A stretch of 6,676 nucleotides of DNA, taken from assembly GCA_016844545.1 (NCBI GenBank), contig JAENJC010000157.1, positions 1-6,676 on the forward strand. The letters run 5' to 3'. The notes beneath the pieces are model-generated. The model ran no database searches and was not told the origin of the DNA. It worked only from the letters and a program-made list of their open reading frames with translations. Below, piece after piece: positions 1-6,367 of this stretch. Each line of letters begins with the position of its first letter. The stretch's first letter is position 1. Source of the stretch: Deltaproteobacteria bacterium (GTDB lineage: Bacteria > Desulfobacterota > JAENJC01). The translations under genes were made by a program, and so were the position numbers.

Positions 1-20
1 ATGCGTCCCCTTTTCCCGAA

Positions 21-41
21 ACCTCCGGCTTTGCCGGAGGT
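21..41 (-). terminator. Perfect 9-bp hairpin, possible terminator of the small membrane-protein gene
   Basis: ACCTCCGGC and GCCGGAGGT form a perfect 9-bp, GC-rich stem around a 3-base loop. It lies 32 bases past the stop of the minus-strand small gene. Read on the minus strand, the stem is followed by only three T residues and then CGGGAAAA, so it is a poor intrinsic terminator by the U-tract criterion. A weaker outer pairing (TTTTCCC at 11-17 with GGGAAAA at 60-66) could enclose it. It could equally be a dispersed palindromic repeat or part of a structured leader for a gene beyond position 1. The hairpin is seen directly; the function is inferred. Confidence 0.45.
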
Positions 42-72
42 CACTCACTCTAATGGCCGGGGAAAACTCCAC

Positions 73-246
73 TTAAGAAAGCGCTAGCACCGCTATCACA
101 ATTCCAATTGAGGCACTGGCAAGATGCACTGAGAGTATCAACAAGACATCTTGTAGAGAAGTATTTTCCATCTCTACTGTCATCTCGCTGTTCTCCTCCC
201 TTTCATCTGCGTACTCGTGTGAGAAAACCTGCATAACTGAATCCAT
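73..246 (-). CDS. Small acidic tail-anchored membrane protein, 57 residues, unknown function
   Basis: I do not recognise this protein. The N-terminal half is very acidic: ten Asp/Glu and one Arg in the first 33 residues. Residues about 34-57 form one hydrophobic segment (LLILSVHLASASIGIVIAVL) running almost to the C-terminus, so it looks like a single-pass, C-tail-anchored protein. There is no Cys and no known catalytic motif. I chose the ATG at 246: the minus strand has AAGGGGGTG six bases before it. A GTG at 255 would add three residues but lies inside that ribosome site. A near-consensus promoter sits 50 bases upstream, so the gene is probably its own transcription unit, separated by about 250 bases from the response regulator on the same strand. 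The promoter, ribosome site and membrane segment together make a real gene likely, although short hydrophobic ORFs can be spurious. Confidence 0.6.
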   Translation of the reverse strand: MDSVMQVFSHEYADEREENSEMTVEMENTSLQDVLLILSVHLASASIGIVIAVLALS

Positions 247-255
247 GAAACCCAC

Positions 256-499
256 CCCCTTTCTTTTTCAAATCATTTCATCTTCGATGATAGTAACTAT
301 ACGTCATGTTGAAAAAGGTGTAAATTCCCCACAAGTATGATTTTTCCATAGTATTATGAGGTGAGAGTCCCCCCCAAAGGAAGTAGAAGATTCTGCAAGC
401 CTTTAAAAAGGCTGATTCTTAAATCTAAAAAGGAGGTACCTTAACTGGGGAGAGATAGAGATAACTTGAGTCGGGAGTTATAAATAAAGTCAAAACTGG
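256..499. other. Intergenic region between the small gene and the response regulator
   Basis: This stretch has no convincing gene on either strand. Besides the promoter at 296-324 it holds a run of seven C (369-375), a small AT-rich hairpin (AGCCTT 398-403 with AAGGCT 408-413), flanked by GATTCT at 389-394 and 414-419, and a strong ribosome-binding-like sequence AAGGAGGT (430-437) on the plus strand with no ATG or GTG at a usable distance. A TTG at 466 opens only a five-codon frame. I see no T-run after the hairpin in either direction, so a clear terminator for the response regulator is missing. The region is visibly more AT-rich than the neighbouring genes. Confidence 0.5.
296..324 (-). promoter_or_regulatory. 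Sigma-70-type promoter for the small membrane-protein gene
   Basis: On the minus strand, TTTACA (324-319) is followed after exactly 17 bases by TATAGT (301-296). Each box matches five of the six consensus positions. Transcription would begin near 289, giving a leader of about 43 bases before the ATG at 246. The box sequences and spacing are seen directly; promoter activity is inferred. Confidence 0.6.
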
Positions 500-1159
500 C
501 TAATGCTTTTCTTTTAAAAAGAGGGTAACCGCTTCTAATCTGCTTTTTACGCCTAGCTTCTTATAGATATTCTGCAGGTGGGATTTGACCGTGTCAGTCG
601 ATACATAGGTGAGGGCTGATATCTCTTTATTGCTTTTTCCCTGGAGGAGCAAGTGCAGCATTTCCTTCTCGCGTTCGGTCAGTAAGGTCCTTTCGGCAAT
701 CTCCTTTTCCATGTCCTCATCGGTCTCCGGTGCGCCTTGTGTTCTTGGCACCGTAGGCACAATATTGGCAAGAAATGGCGAAGTTATCTTCTCCCCGGCA
801 TGTGTGCTGCGTATAATCCTGATAAATTCGCTGTGGTCGGCATCCTTGAGAATATAGCCTGCAGCGCCAGCCCGGAGTGCGGAAATGACTCGTTCGTCTT
901 CATTATGCACAGATAGCATTAGTATTTTGATATTATTGTTCCGCTCAAGGATCATCTGCGTAGCGCTTATGCCGTCGAGTTTCGGCATCTCGACATCCAT
1001 GAGTATTATGTCGGGGGTCTGCTTCTGGGCAAGGGTAAAAGCGTCCTGGCCATCGGCAGCTTCTCCGATTACTACGAGGTCATCTTCCTGCTCCAGCAGG
1101 CTTTTCAGCCCCTGCCGAAAGAGCCGTTGATCATCGGCTATAAGAATCTTAATTGGCAT
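500..1159 (-). CDS. NarL/FixJ-family response regulator (REC plus LuxR-type HTH)
   Basis: This 219-residue DNA-binding response regulator is the output partner of the kinase encoded just upstream. Residues 1-120 form a receiver domain: acidic pair D9-D10, phospho-acceptor D55 (in ILMDVEMP), switch Ser83 and conserved K105 (GYILKDA). Residues about 155-219 are a LuxR-type helix-turn-helix, with LTEREKEMLHLL, the KSNKEIS turn, the recognition helix STDTVKSHLQNIYKKLGV and a final helix. The linker at 130-155 is rich in Pro and acidic residues. Length and layout are those of a full-length NarL-type protein. The start is the ATG at 1159, because AGGGGAAG lies six bases upstream and the receiver begins at once (MPIKILIADD). 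The frame stays open upstream to 1369, but that part is antisense-like sequence over the kinase gene. The gene overlaps the kinase by 11 bases, so translation is probably coupled. Targets are unknown; the divergent gcvPB operon is one candidate. Confidence 0.95.
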   Translation of the reverse strand: MPIKILIADDQRLFRQGLKSLLEQEDDLVVIGEAADGQDAFTLAQKQTPDIILMDVEMPKLDGISATQMILERNNNIKILMLSVHNEDERVISALRAGAAGYILKDADHSEFIRIIRSTHAGEKITSPFLANIVPTVPRTQGAPETDEDMEKEIAERTLLTEREKEMLHLLLQGKSNKEISALTYVSTDTVKSHLQNIYKKLGVKSRLEAVTLFLKEKH

Positions 1160-3764
1160 AAGCTTCTTCCCCTGACGGCAGTGTGACATAAAAAGCAGCG
1201 CCTTTTTCCACCCTGTTTTCAGCCCATATCTTTCCACCATGGGCATCGACAATAACTTTGCAGAAGTAAAGCCCCAGTCCAGTCCCCCGCTTGACCTCAT
1301 TCTTGCCGATCTTATAGAGCGGTTCGAAAATACTGGAAAGCTTCGATGGGGAGATACCGATGCCTTCATCCTCTATTTTAAACAACAGATAACCTGCTTT
1401 TTCTCCGGTAAGCCCGCATGTTATGTCTATTCTGCCGCCCGTATCTGAATACTGTATGGCGTTATCAAGAAGGTTGATAAAGACCCTTTTTAAGCGACGC
1501 TTGTCGGCGTGTATCGCTATAGACTCGTCTTTAAAATGCAGATGTACCTGTACCTTTCTTTCCTCCGCTTCTATCTGCAGGAGCTTGACTGCCTCTTCAA
1601 CGGCCTCGGCAAGAGGGAAGGTGGAAAATATCAACGGGAGGTCTGCATAGCTGTTCTGATAAACATCCAGTACATCGTTGATCAGACCGAGAAGGAGTTC
1701 GCTGCTGGAGACAATATCTGATAATACGCGGTCTGTGGTTTCGGGGCTTGATGAGCCAAGTGTACCCTGGAGGCTCTTCAGGCGCTGCCTGATGCCGATG
1801 ATTGGATTCCGGAGGTCGTGGGCAAGCATGGACGAGAAGTGGCTCAGGGCGTTGAACCTCTCGGCTCTCAGTAATTGCCCCTCAAGCTCCTTCTTATTGG
1901 TGACATCTCGCAGATGAACCACCAGGAAATCCGTCTTCCCGTTCTTTCTGATGCCGATAATATCCATTTCCATTATTAGAAGTTCCTCATTATGATTCAG
2001 TACTCCTACTTCTCTTGTTGGTGCGGTTTCGCCGCCAAGCGTCCGTTCAAGGAGGTCAGCAAATATCATCCTGTCCTTTTCCGATAGGATGATCGTAAAC
2101 TCACGGTCAAGAATATTGTCCTTTGAATAACCTAGAACCTCTTCCTGTTTCCTATTGACCGCCTTCACCCGTCCTTCCGTATCCAGCATGAATAGCGAGT
2201 CTGTCAGACTGTCGAACAGGCTCTTGTACTTCTCCTCAGACTCCCTGATTACGCCTTCCAGTTTTTTTCTTTCTGTAATATCCCTAACAAAAGCTCTTGT
2301 TCTGACAAAGTCGCCGCTGGCCGGATCATAGAAGGCAGTAGCCGTAACCTCCACGTCGATCCGTCTGCCGTCCTTGGTGATAAACTGGGCCTCGACTGTG
2401 CTGATGCCTTTATCTATCGCCTGCGCTATATGGTTTTTCATCCTCTCTCTATATTCATCGGGCACAATGTCTTCTATCCTCTTCCGCCTCATTTCGTCGA
2501 GGGTATAACCCACGGTATCGAGCTCCGTCTTGTTCACGTTCACAAAAAATCTATCGGCATCGACGGAATGTATCATTTCTGGAGAGTTCTCAATAAGATC
2601 CTTATATCGCTCCTCAGATATTTCAAGCTCTTTTGTCTGTTTCTGAAGGTTTGAATAGGTTTCCTGGAGTGTGCCGGCCATCCTGTTAAATTCGTCTGCC
2701 AGTTTTTCGATCTCATCGTTAGTCCTGATGTTCAGACGATATCCAAGGTCTCCCCGTTCAAAGTGTTCAACGCCCTTATAGAGTTCATCGACAGGTTTTA
2801 CGATCTTCCTGCCGGCGTAGACACCAGTGAGAGAAAGAAGTGCTATCAGGGCGGCACCGAATACGGATATGCGCGCAAGAAGGGAATAAATCGGTGCATA
2901 GGCCTCTTCAGGGCTCTGTCGTGTGAAGATATACCATTTTTTCCCGTCGAACCAGCCGTTCTCCGATATAAGGGTGGAGCGTACCGGCGCAAACCCTATG
3001 ATGGAACCATGTCCGCCATGGGCATCGTCTTTGACCACACCCCATCCGGGCTGGGCATGCGAAATCATTGCAATGAGGTCGGGGCTCACCAGGTGGCTGC
3101 GGAGAGGAAATATGGGGCACATAATAATCGTTCCTGAAGAGTCTACGAGGTTAGCATGACCGGTTTCTTCAATCCGCACATTTTTTATGACCGAAAGGAG
3201 TTTATCCACGCTATACCTGATCACAAGCAGGCCGATGACTGTACCGCCTTCCGTGATGGGCACTGCGATATTTATCAGATACACATCTGTCTCTGCTTCC
3301 AGCTTTAAATCTCCTACATAAACCTTTCCTTTATCGCCATTATACGCGCCTGTAAACCAATTTTCGTTCCTGTAGTTCCCTTTATTGTTTTCATTAATTC
3401 CGGCAATAAACTTACCTTCAGAATCAACAATTAGAAGGCTGTGAACAGCTTTGTCATCGTATTTCTTGAATTCCGCAAGATATTGTATCAGCGCTTGATC
3501 ATTAATCTTATTTTTTATTGCAGCATGTATGTTGGGGGAAAGGGCAAGCCGCTGGGTATCGATGACCTCTCGGCCGATGACCATGTCGATTTTGTCTGCG
3601 GTTTCCTTCGCCAGCTCCTGGAAGCTTGTGCCAATAGAGTTTCTGCGAGTGGTCTTCCCGTCGAGATAGGTAAGATAAAGCCCCACCAGTAAAGGCAATA
3701 TGCCTACAATAACTATGGAGATGACGACCTTCTTCTGTATACCCAGCTTCATGATCCGCGCCAT
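1149..3764 (-). CDS. Membrane sensor histidine kinase (dCache-HAMP-PAS-PAS-HisKA-HATPase)
   Basis: This hybrid-free sensor kinase has 871 residues from the ATG at 3764. TM1 is at about 13-34 (VVISIVIVGILPLLVGLYL). A double-Cache-like extracytoplasmic sensor covers about 35-290, TM2 is at 295-317 and HAMP at 318-370. A short coiled coil (about 371-385) leads to two PAS domains at about 387-500 and 515-625, each closed by a PAC-like end (VRDITERKKLE, LRDVTNKKELE). The H-box is LAHDLRNPI with phospho-acceptor H649. The ATPase domain has an N-box (NLLDNA, N764/N768), G1 (DEGIGI, D799), F-box (FEPLYK) and G2 (GTGLGL, 827-832), so all catalytic motifs are intact. No receiver domain is attached. The frame also allows a TTG at 3827, but that codon lies inside the palindrome and candidate -35 box and has no ribosome site. 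The ATG at 3752 (MKLGIQKK) is a good alternative. No start has a convincing Shine-Dalgarno. The Cache domain suggests an extracellular small-molecule ligand; PAS residues that would show haem or flavin binding are not evident. Confidence 0.93.
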   Translation of the reverse strand: MARIMKLGIQKKVVISIVIVGILPLLVGLYLTYLDGKTTRRNSIGTSFQELAKETADKIDMVIGREVIDTQRLALSPNIHAAIKNKINDQALIQYLAEFKKYDDKAVHSLLIVDSEGKFIAGINENNKGNYRNENWFTGAYNGDKGKVYVGDLKLEAETDVYLINIAVPITEGGTVIGLLVIRYSVDKLLSVIKNVRIEETGHANLVDSSGTIIMCPIFPLRSHLVSPDLIAMISHAQPGWGVVKDDAHGGHGSIIGFAPVRSTLISENGWFDGKKWYIFTRQSPEEAYAPIYSLLARISVFGAALIALLSLTGVYAGRKIVKPVDELYKGVEHFERGDLGYRLNIRTNDEIEKLADEFNRMAGTLQETYSNLQKQTKELEISEERYKDLIENSPEMIHSVDADRFFVNVNKTELDTVGYTLDEMRRKRIEDIVPDEYRERMKNHIAQAIDKGISTVEAQFITKDGRRIDVEVTATAFYDPASGDFVRTRAFVRDITERKKLEGVIRESEEKYKSLFDSLTDSLFMLDTEGRVKAVNRKQEEVLGYSKDNILDREFTIILSEKDRMIFADLLERTLGGETAPTREVGVLNHNEELLIMEMDIIGIRKNGKTDFLVVHLRDVTNKKELEGQLLRAERFNALSHFSSMLAHDLRNPIIGIRQRLKSLQGTLGSSSPETTDRVLSDIVSSSELLLGLINDVLDVYQNSYADLPLIFSTFPLAEAVEEAVKLLQIEAEERKVQVHLHFKDESIAIHADKRRLKRVFINLLDNAIQYSDTGGRIDITCGLTGEKAGYLLFKIEDEGIGISPSKLSSIFEPLYKIGKNEVKRGTGLGLYFCKVIVDAHGGKIWAENRVEKGAAFYVTLPSGEEAYAN

Positions 3765-3805
3765 AAAATCTTGGTTGAGTAGAAAAAAGGAACCCTGATA
3801 TGGTA

Positions 3806-3834
3806 CCGATATCACAGTGAAATTCAATTGTCAA
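3806..3834 (-). promoter_or_regulatory. Candidate promoter for the two-component operon
   Basis: On the minus strand, a perfect TTGACA (3834-3829) is followed after 17 bases by TATCGG (3811-3806), which keeps only the TAT of the -10 consensus. A TGATAT with shorter spacing lies just upstream. Transcription would start near 3800, about 36 bases before the ATG at 3764 and downstream of the TTG at 3827. If this promoter is used, the TTG cannot be the start. The weak -10 suggests an activator or another sigma factor. Confidence 0.35.
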
Positions 3835-3843
3835 TTTGACAAT
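3827..3843. promoter_or_regulatory. 17-bp perfect palindrome overlapping divergent -35 boxes, possible operator
   Basis: ATTGTCAA, one central T, then TTGACAAT: a perfect 8-1-8 inverted repeat in the control region between the kinase gene and gcvPB. Each arm contains TTGACA reading outwards, so the palindrome holds the -35 box of the plus-strand promoter and a candidate -35 for the minus-strand genes. It has the size and symmetry of a site for a dimeric regulator that could act on both units at once. However, two back-to-back TTGACA boxes produce such symmetry by themselves, so a bound protein is only inferred. Confidence 0.45.
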
Positions 3844-3864
3844 CTGACCCAGTGGTTATATAAA
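3836..3864 (+). promoter_or_regulatory. Near-consensus sigma-70 promoter of the gcvPB-por operon
   Basis: A perfect TTGACA (3836-3841) and TATAAA (3859-3864, five of six matches) are separated by exactly 17 bases. Transcription would start near 3871, giving a leader of about 66 bases to the gcvPB ATG. That is too short for a glycine riboswitch, and I see no such motif. The box quality suggests strong basal expression of the carbon-metabolism operon. Confidence 0.7.
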
Positions 3865-3936
3865 TAAAAAACATGCCAGGGACTTCACGAGCCGTTGTTT
3901 AAGGAGTCAATCTGTTTCCAATCAGGAGATTAAGCC

Positions 3937-5424
3937 ATGACTGACCCCATCGGCATCGGCACAACAGGCCTCGTGATGAACGAACCGCTTATATTTGAGA
4001 GGTCTTCGGAGGAAAAGAGGGGGTTAATTATCCCTAAATCCGATGTAGGGGATGCGCGGCCGGAGGATGTTATCCCGGCTGATCTCCTGAGAACTGACAT
4101 TGAAGGATTTCCGGAGGTCTCGGAGGTCGATGTCGTAAGACATTTCACGCGCTTATCGCAATGGAACTACGGTGTTGATACCGGGTTCTACCCCTTAGGC
4201 TCCTGCACCATGAAGTATAACCCCAAGGTAAACGAGGATATCGCAAGGCTTCCCGGATTCGCCAGGACCCACCCGTATCAGCCTGAGAGTCTTTCCCAGG
4301 GAGCCTTGCAGCTAATGTATGATCTGGAAAGGTATCTTGCGGAGATAAGCGGGATGGATGCCGTGACCCTTCAACCCGCTGCCGGAGCTCAGGGGGAACT
4401 TTGCGGGATGCTGATGATTGCGTCTTATTTTGCACATACTGGAAAGCCGCGTAAGAAGGTAATTATCCCTGATACCGCCCACGGAACAAACCCAGCTTCT
4501 GTCACCCTGGCTGGTCTTACAGCAGTTCCTGTGAAAACTGGGAATGAAGGGATATTGACGCCGGATGCGGTAAGGGCGGTTATGGACGAGGACACGGCCG
4601 GGATTATGATCACCAATCCAAATACTCTGGGCCTCTTTGAGAGGAGCATAAAAGAGATAGCCGGGATTGTCCACGAAAAGGGAGGGTTTGTGTACTGCGA
4701 CGGGGCCAACATGAACGCCCTCCTTGGGATTGCAAGGCTTGGGGAGATGGGGGTTGATGTGGTACACATGAATCTTCACAAGACCTTCTCCACCCCGCAC
4801 GGCGGCGGCGGCCCAGGCGCCGGGCCTGTAGGGGTAAAAAAGGAGCTGGAGCCGTTCTTGCCTGTTCCACGGGTTATCAAAAAAGAGGCAGGACATTTTC
4901 TTGAATACAACCGGCAAGATTCCATCGGCAGACTGAGGGCCTTCTACGGAAACTTCGGGGTCCTTGTGAGGGCATATGCATATATAAGGGCCATGGGGCC
5001 TGAAGGCCTTAAAAAGGCAGGAGAGATGGCAGTGCTTAATGCCAATTATGTGAAAGAGGGGCTTAGGTCACACTACCACCTTCCGTATGACCAGCCATGC
5101 TTGCACGAGGCTGTATTTACAGATAAGATACAGGCAGAAAAAGAGGTTCATACAATAGACATTGCAAAAAGACTCATGGATTATGGCTTCCATCCGCCAA
5201 CGGTTTACTTTCCCCTTGTTGTCCATGACGCCATAATGATAGAGCCAACAGAGAGCGAGGACAAGGCAGGCCTGGACAGCTTCATTGATGCCATGAAAAG
5301 GATTGCAGAAGAGGAACCTGAACTGGTCAAAGGCGCTCCGCATAAAACCAGGGTTGGCCGCCTTGATGAGGCTAAGGCTGCAAGGAAGCCGGTGTTAAGG
5401 TGGGGGTCAAGTGCTAAGGGTTAG
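3937..5424 (+). CDS. gcvPB: Glycine dehydrogenase (decarboxylating) subunit 2, P-protein beta subunit
   Basis: This is the PLP-carrying half of the split P-protein of the glycine cleavage system. It decarboxylates glycine and passes the aminomethyl group to lipoyl-GcvH, and the reaction is reversible. The protein has 495 residues, usual for the family. The family signature YPLGSCTMKYNPK is at about residues 85-97 and the PAAGAQGEL loop at about 149-157. The PLP lysine is K282 in NLHKTFSTPHGGGGPG, followed by the glycine-rich turn. The C-terminus (RLDEAKAARKPVLRW) is also typical. The start is the ATG at 3937, with CAGGAGAT about seven bases upstream. Met14 (MNEPLIFE) is where many homologues begin but has no ribosome site. 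GcvPA must come from elsewhere, because the gene upstream is a divergent kinase. It leads the operon and overlaps the next gene by 14 bases, so it is co-expressed with the ferredoxin oxidoreductase. Confidence 0.97.
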   Translation: MTDPIGIGTTGLVMNEPLIFERSSEEKRGLIIPKSDVGDARPEDVIPADLLRTDIEGFPEVSEVDVVRHFTRLSQWNYGVDTGFYPLGSCTMKYNPKVNEDIARLPGFARTHPYQPESLSQGALQLMYDLERYLAEISGMDAVTLQPAAGAQGELCGMLMIASYFAHTGKPRKKVIIPDTAHGTNPASVTLAGLTAVPVKTGNEGILTPDAVRAVMDEDTAGIMITNPNTLGLFERSIKEIAGIVHEKGGFVYCDGANMNALLGIARLGEMGVDVVHMNLHKTFSTPHGGGGPGAGPVGVKKELEPFLPVPRVIKKEAGHFLEYNRQDSIGRLRAFYGNFGVLVRAYAYIRAMGPEGLKKAGEMAVLNANYVKEGLRSHYHLPYDQPCLHEAVFTDKIQAEKEVHTIDIAKRLMDYGFHPPTVYFPLVVHDAIMIEPTESEDKAGLDSFIDAMKRIAEEEPELVKGAPHKTRVGRLDEAKAARKPVLRWGSSAKG

Positions 5425-6367
5425 ATTCCATGGCAGGGGTGGTCAGGGGGCGAAGGTTGCAAGCAGAGTTTTGGGGACTGCTGCATTCCTTGAGGGATAC
5501 TATGCCCAGGACTTTCCACTCTACGGAGCCGAAAGGAGAGGCGCCCCCATAGCCGCATTCACACGCATATCCAAGGAGCCTGTTCTTGAGCGTGGAATAA
5601 TAACAGAGCCGGATATAGTGATAGTGATGGACGAAACCCTTCTGGATGATCCACTGGCCAATCCTCTATCTGGAGTAGAAGAAGGAAGCGTTGTCTTTAT
5701 AAACAGCACCCATTCTGTGCCTGAAGCAAAGGCCAGACATAAAATATCAGCAACTGTGATAACCCTCGATTTAACTAAAATTGGCCTTGAGAAGTTGGGA
5801 AGAGCTGTGCTCAGCACCCTCGCAGGGGGTGTGGCAGCAAAACTTGCAGGGATAAATGAAGATTCTTTGAGAAAAGCAGTTGAGAAAGAGACCTCCGAGA
5901 TTGTTACTGACAGAAACATTGTAGAGAAGAACATTGAAGCCGCTGTTTATTGTTTCAATTCAGTCGAACCCCACCCTCACCACTTCGACGCCGTTCGTCC
6001 TGAGCTTGTCGAAGGATTGAACGGCTCTCAGTACAGGCCTGCCCCTCTCCCTGAGGGCGAGGGTAAAAAAATAACTGTAATAACCGTTCCCTTTGAACCG
6101 GCTAATATATCCGCTCCTTCCGTTAACTCCGCTGCCAATACCCCCATGCGAAAGACAGGGAACATGAGGATTTTCAGGCCTGTCTGGGACTATGAAAAAT
6201 GCACAAAATGCATGACCTGCGTCGCCAGGTGCCCTGATGGCTGCATAACAGTGAATAAAGATGGTTTCCCGTATACCGATTACGATAACTGCAAGGGGTG
6301 CATGATCTGCGCTGAGGAGTGTCCTGCTGATGCTATCACTGCGGAAAGGGAGGTACACGCATGGTAA
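5411..6367 (+). CDS. porG: 2-oxoacid (pyruvate-type):ferredoxin oxidoreductase, fused gamma and delta subunits
   Basis: The product has 318 residues. Residues 1-180 are the gamma domain, beginning VRFHGRGGQGAKVASRVL, with the family's FPLYGAERRGAPI near 35-47. Residues about 222-318 are the delta subunit: PFEPANISAPSV and RKTGNMRIFRPVWD, then two ferredoxin motifs, C264-C267-C270-C274P and C294-C297-C300-C304P, which would bind two 4Fe-4S clusters. With alpha and beta subunits this enzyme interconverts a 2-oxoacid and CoA with acyl-CoA, CO2 and reduced ferredoxin in the cytoplasm. Gamma and delta are often separate proteins; here they are one chain. The linker at about 183-221 is odd: Pro- and His-rich, encoded by two palindromic repeats (see those entries) and unlike either domain. 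The start is a GTG at 5411, inside the end of gcvPB, preceded by AGGTGGGGG. Pyruvate is the likeliest substrate from subunit type and gene order, but sequence alone does not settle it. Confidence 0.92.
   Translation: MLRVRFHGRGGQGAKVASRVLGTAAFLEGYYAQDFPLYGAERRGAPIAAFTRISKEPVLERGIITEPDIVIVMDETLLDDPLANPLSGVEEGSVVFINSTHSVPEAKARHKISATVITLDLTKIGLEKLGRAVLSTLAGGVAAKLAGINEDSLRKAVEKETSEIVTDRNIVEKNIEAAVYCFNSVEPHPHHFDAVRPELVEGLNGSQYRPAPLPEGEGKKITVITVPFEPANISAPSVNSAANTPMRKTGNMRIFRPVWDYEKCTKCMTCVARCPDGCITVNKDGFPYTDYDNCKGCMICAEECPADAITAEREVHAW
5983..6024. repeat. Dispersed palindromic repeat inserted in frame in the gamma/delta gene
   Basis: The unit contains GTTCGTCCTGAGCTTGTCGA and its flanking inverted arms. 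CCGTTC (5991-5996) pairs with GAACGG (6019-6024), TCCT (5998-6001) with AGGA (6013-6016), and an alternative pairing joins CTTCGAC (5983-5989) to GTCGAAG (6008-6014). In the gene's frame it is translated, giving VRPELVEG at residues 195-202. From memory, this core is a very common short interspersed repeat in environmental bacterial genomes, usually between genes; I cannot verify copy number here because the window holds only one copy. It keeps the frame open through the linker. Confidence 0.75.
6043..6063. repeat. Second, unrelated palindromic repeat unit in the same linker
   Basis: CCCTC (6043-6047) pairs with GAGGG (6059-6063) and CCC (6049-6051) with GGG (6055-6057), around a TGA loop that is out of the reading frame. 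The translated peptide is PLPEGEG, residues 212-218. The core CCCTCTCCCTGAGGGCGAGG resembles another abundant interspersed repeat class of bacterial genomes, which I recall but cannot confirm here. It lies 18 bases after the first repeat. Together the two look like a composite repeat cluster of the kind normally found between genes. Confidence 0.6.
6348..6354 (+). promoter_or_regulatory. Ribosome-binding site deciding the porA start
   Basis: GGGAGGT stands six bases before the ATG at 6361. It lies within the last codons of the gamma/delta gene, so the alpha subunit has its own strong initiation site in addition to any coupling from the overlap. Confidence 0.75.

Noticed and set aside
1..66. 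On the minus strand, GGCAAAG and GGGGACGCA near the window edge recall parts of a GEMM (cyclic-di-GMP) riboswitch.
   Set aside because: The sequence between them does not form the expected GNRA-capped stem. It forms the perfect 9-bp hairpin at 21-41 instead, the usual upstream CACGCACAGGG is absent, and the rest would lie outside the window.
346..380. Similarity of ATGAGGTGAGAGTC to group II intron domain V.
   Set aside because: Only the 5' half resembles the motif. The AGC triad side and the complementary 3' arm are missing, and there is no reverse transcriptase or other intron domain nearby.
398..413. Hairpin as a terminator of the response regulator transcript.
   Set aside because: The stem is six AT-rich pairs, it lies about 90 bases beyond the stop, and no T-run follows it on the minus strand.
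1160..1369. A 70-residue N-terminal extension of the response regulator in the open frame.
   Set aside because: It lies over the 3' end of the kinase gene in another frame and looks nothing like a domain. The receiver begins exactly at the ATG at 1159, which has its own ribosome site.
3871..3936. A glycine riboswitch in the leader of gcvPB.
   Set aside because: The predicted leader is only about 66 bases, too short for a glycine aptamer, and no conserved aptamer core or expression-platform hairpin is visible.
4312..4917. Long open frames antisense to gcvPB, up to 201 codons.
   Set aside because: They lie opposite a strongly conserved gene, have no ribosome site or recognisable domain, and are explained as shadows of the coding frame.
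5960..6358. Antisense frame over the repeat region encoding a peptide with FDKLRTNG.
   Set aside because: This is the reverse translation of the palindromic repeat, a peptide that turns up wherever the repeat is called as coding. The plus-strand gene with intact ferredoxin motifs is clearly the real one.
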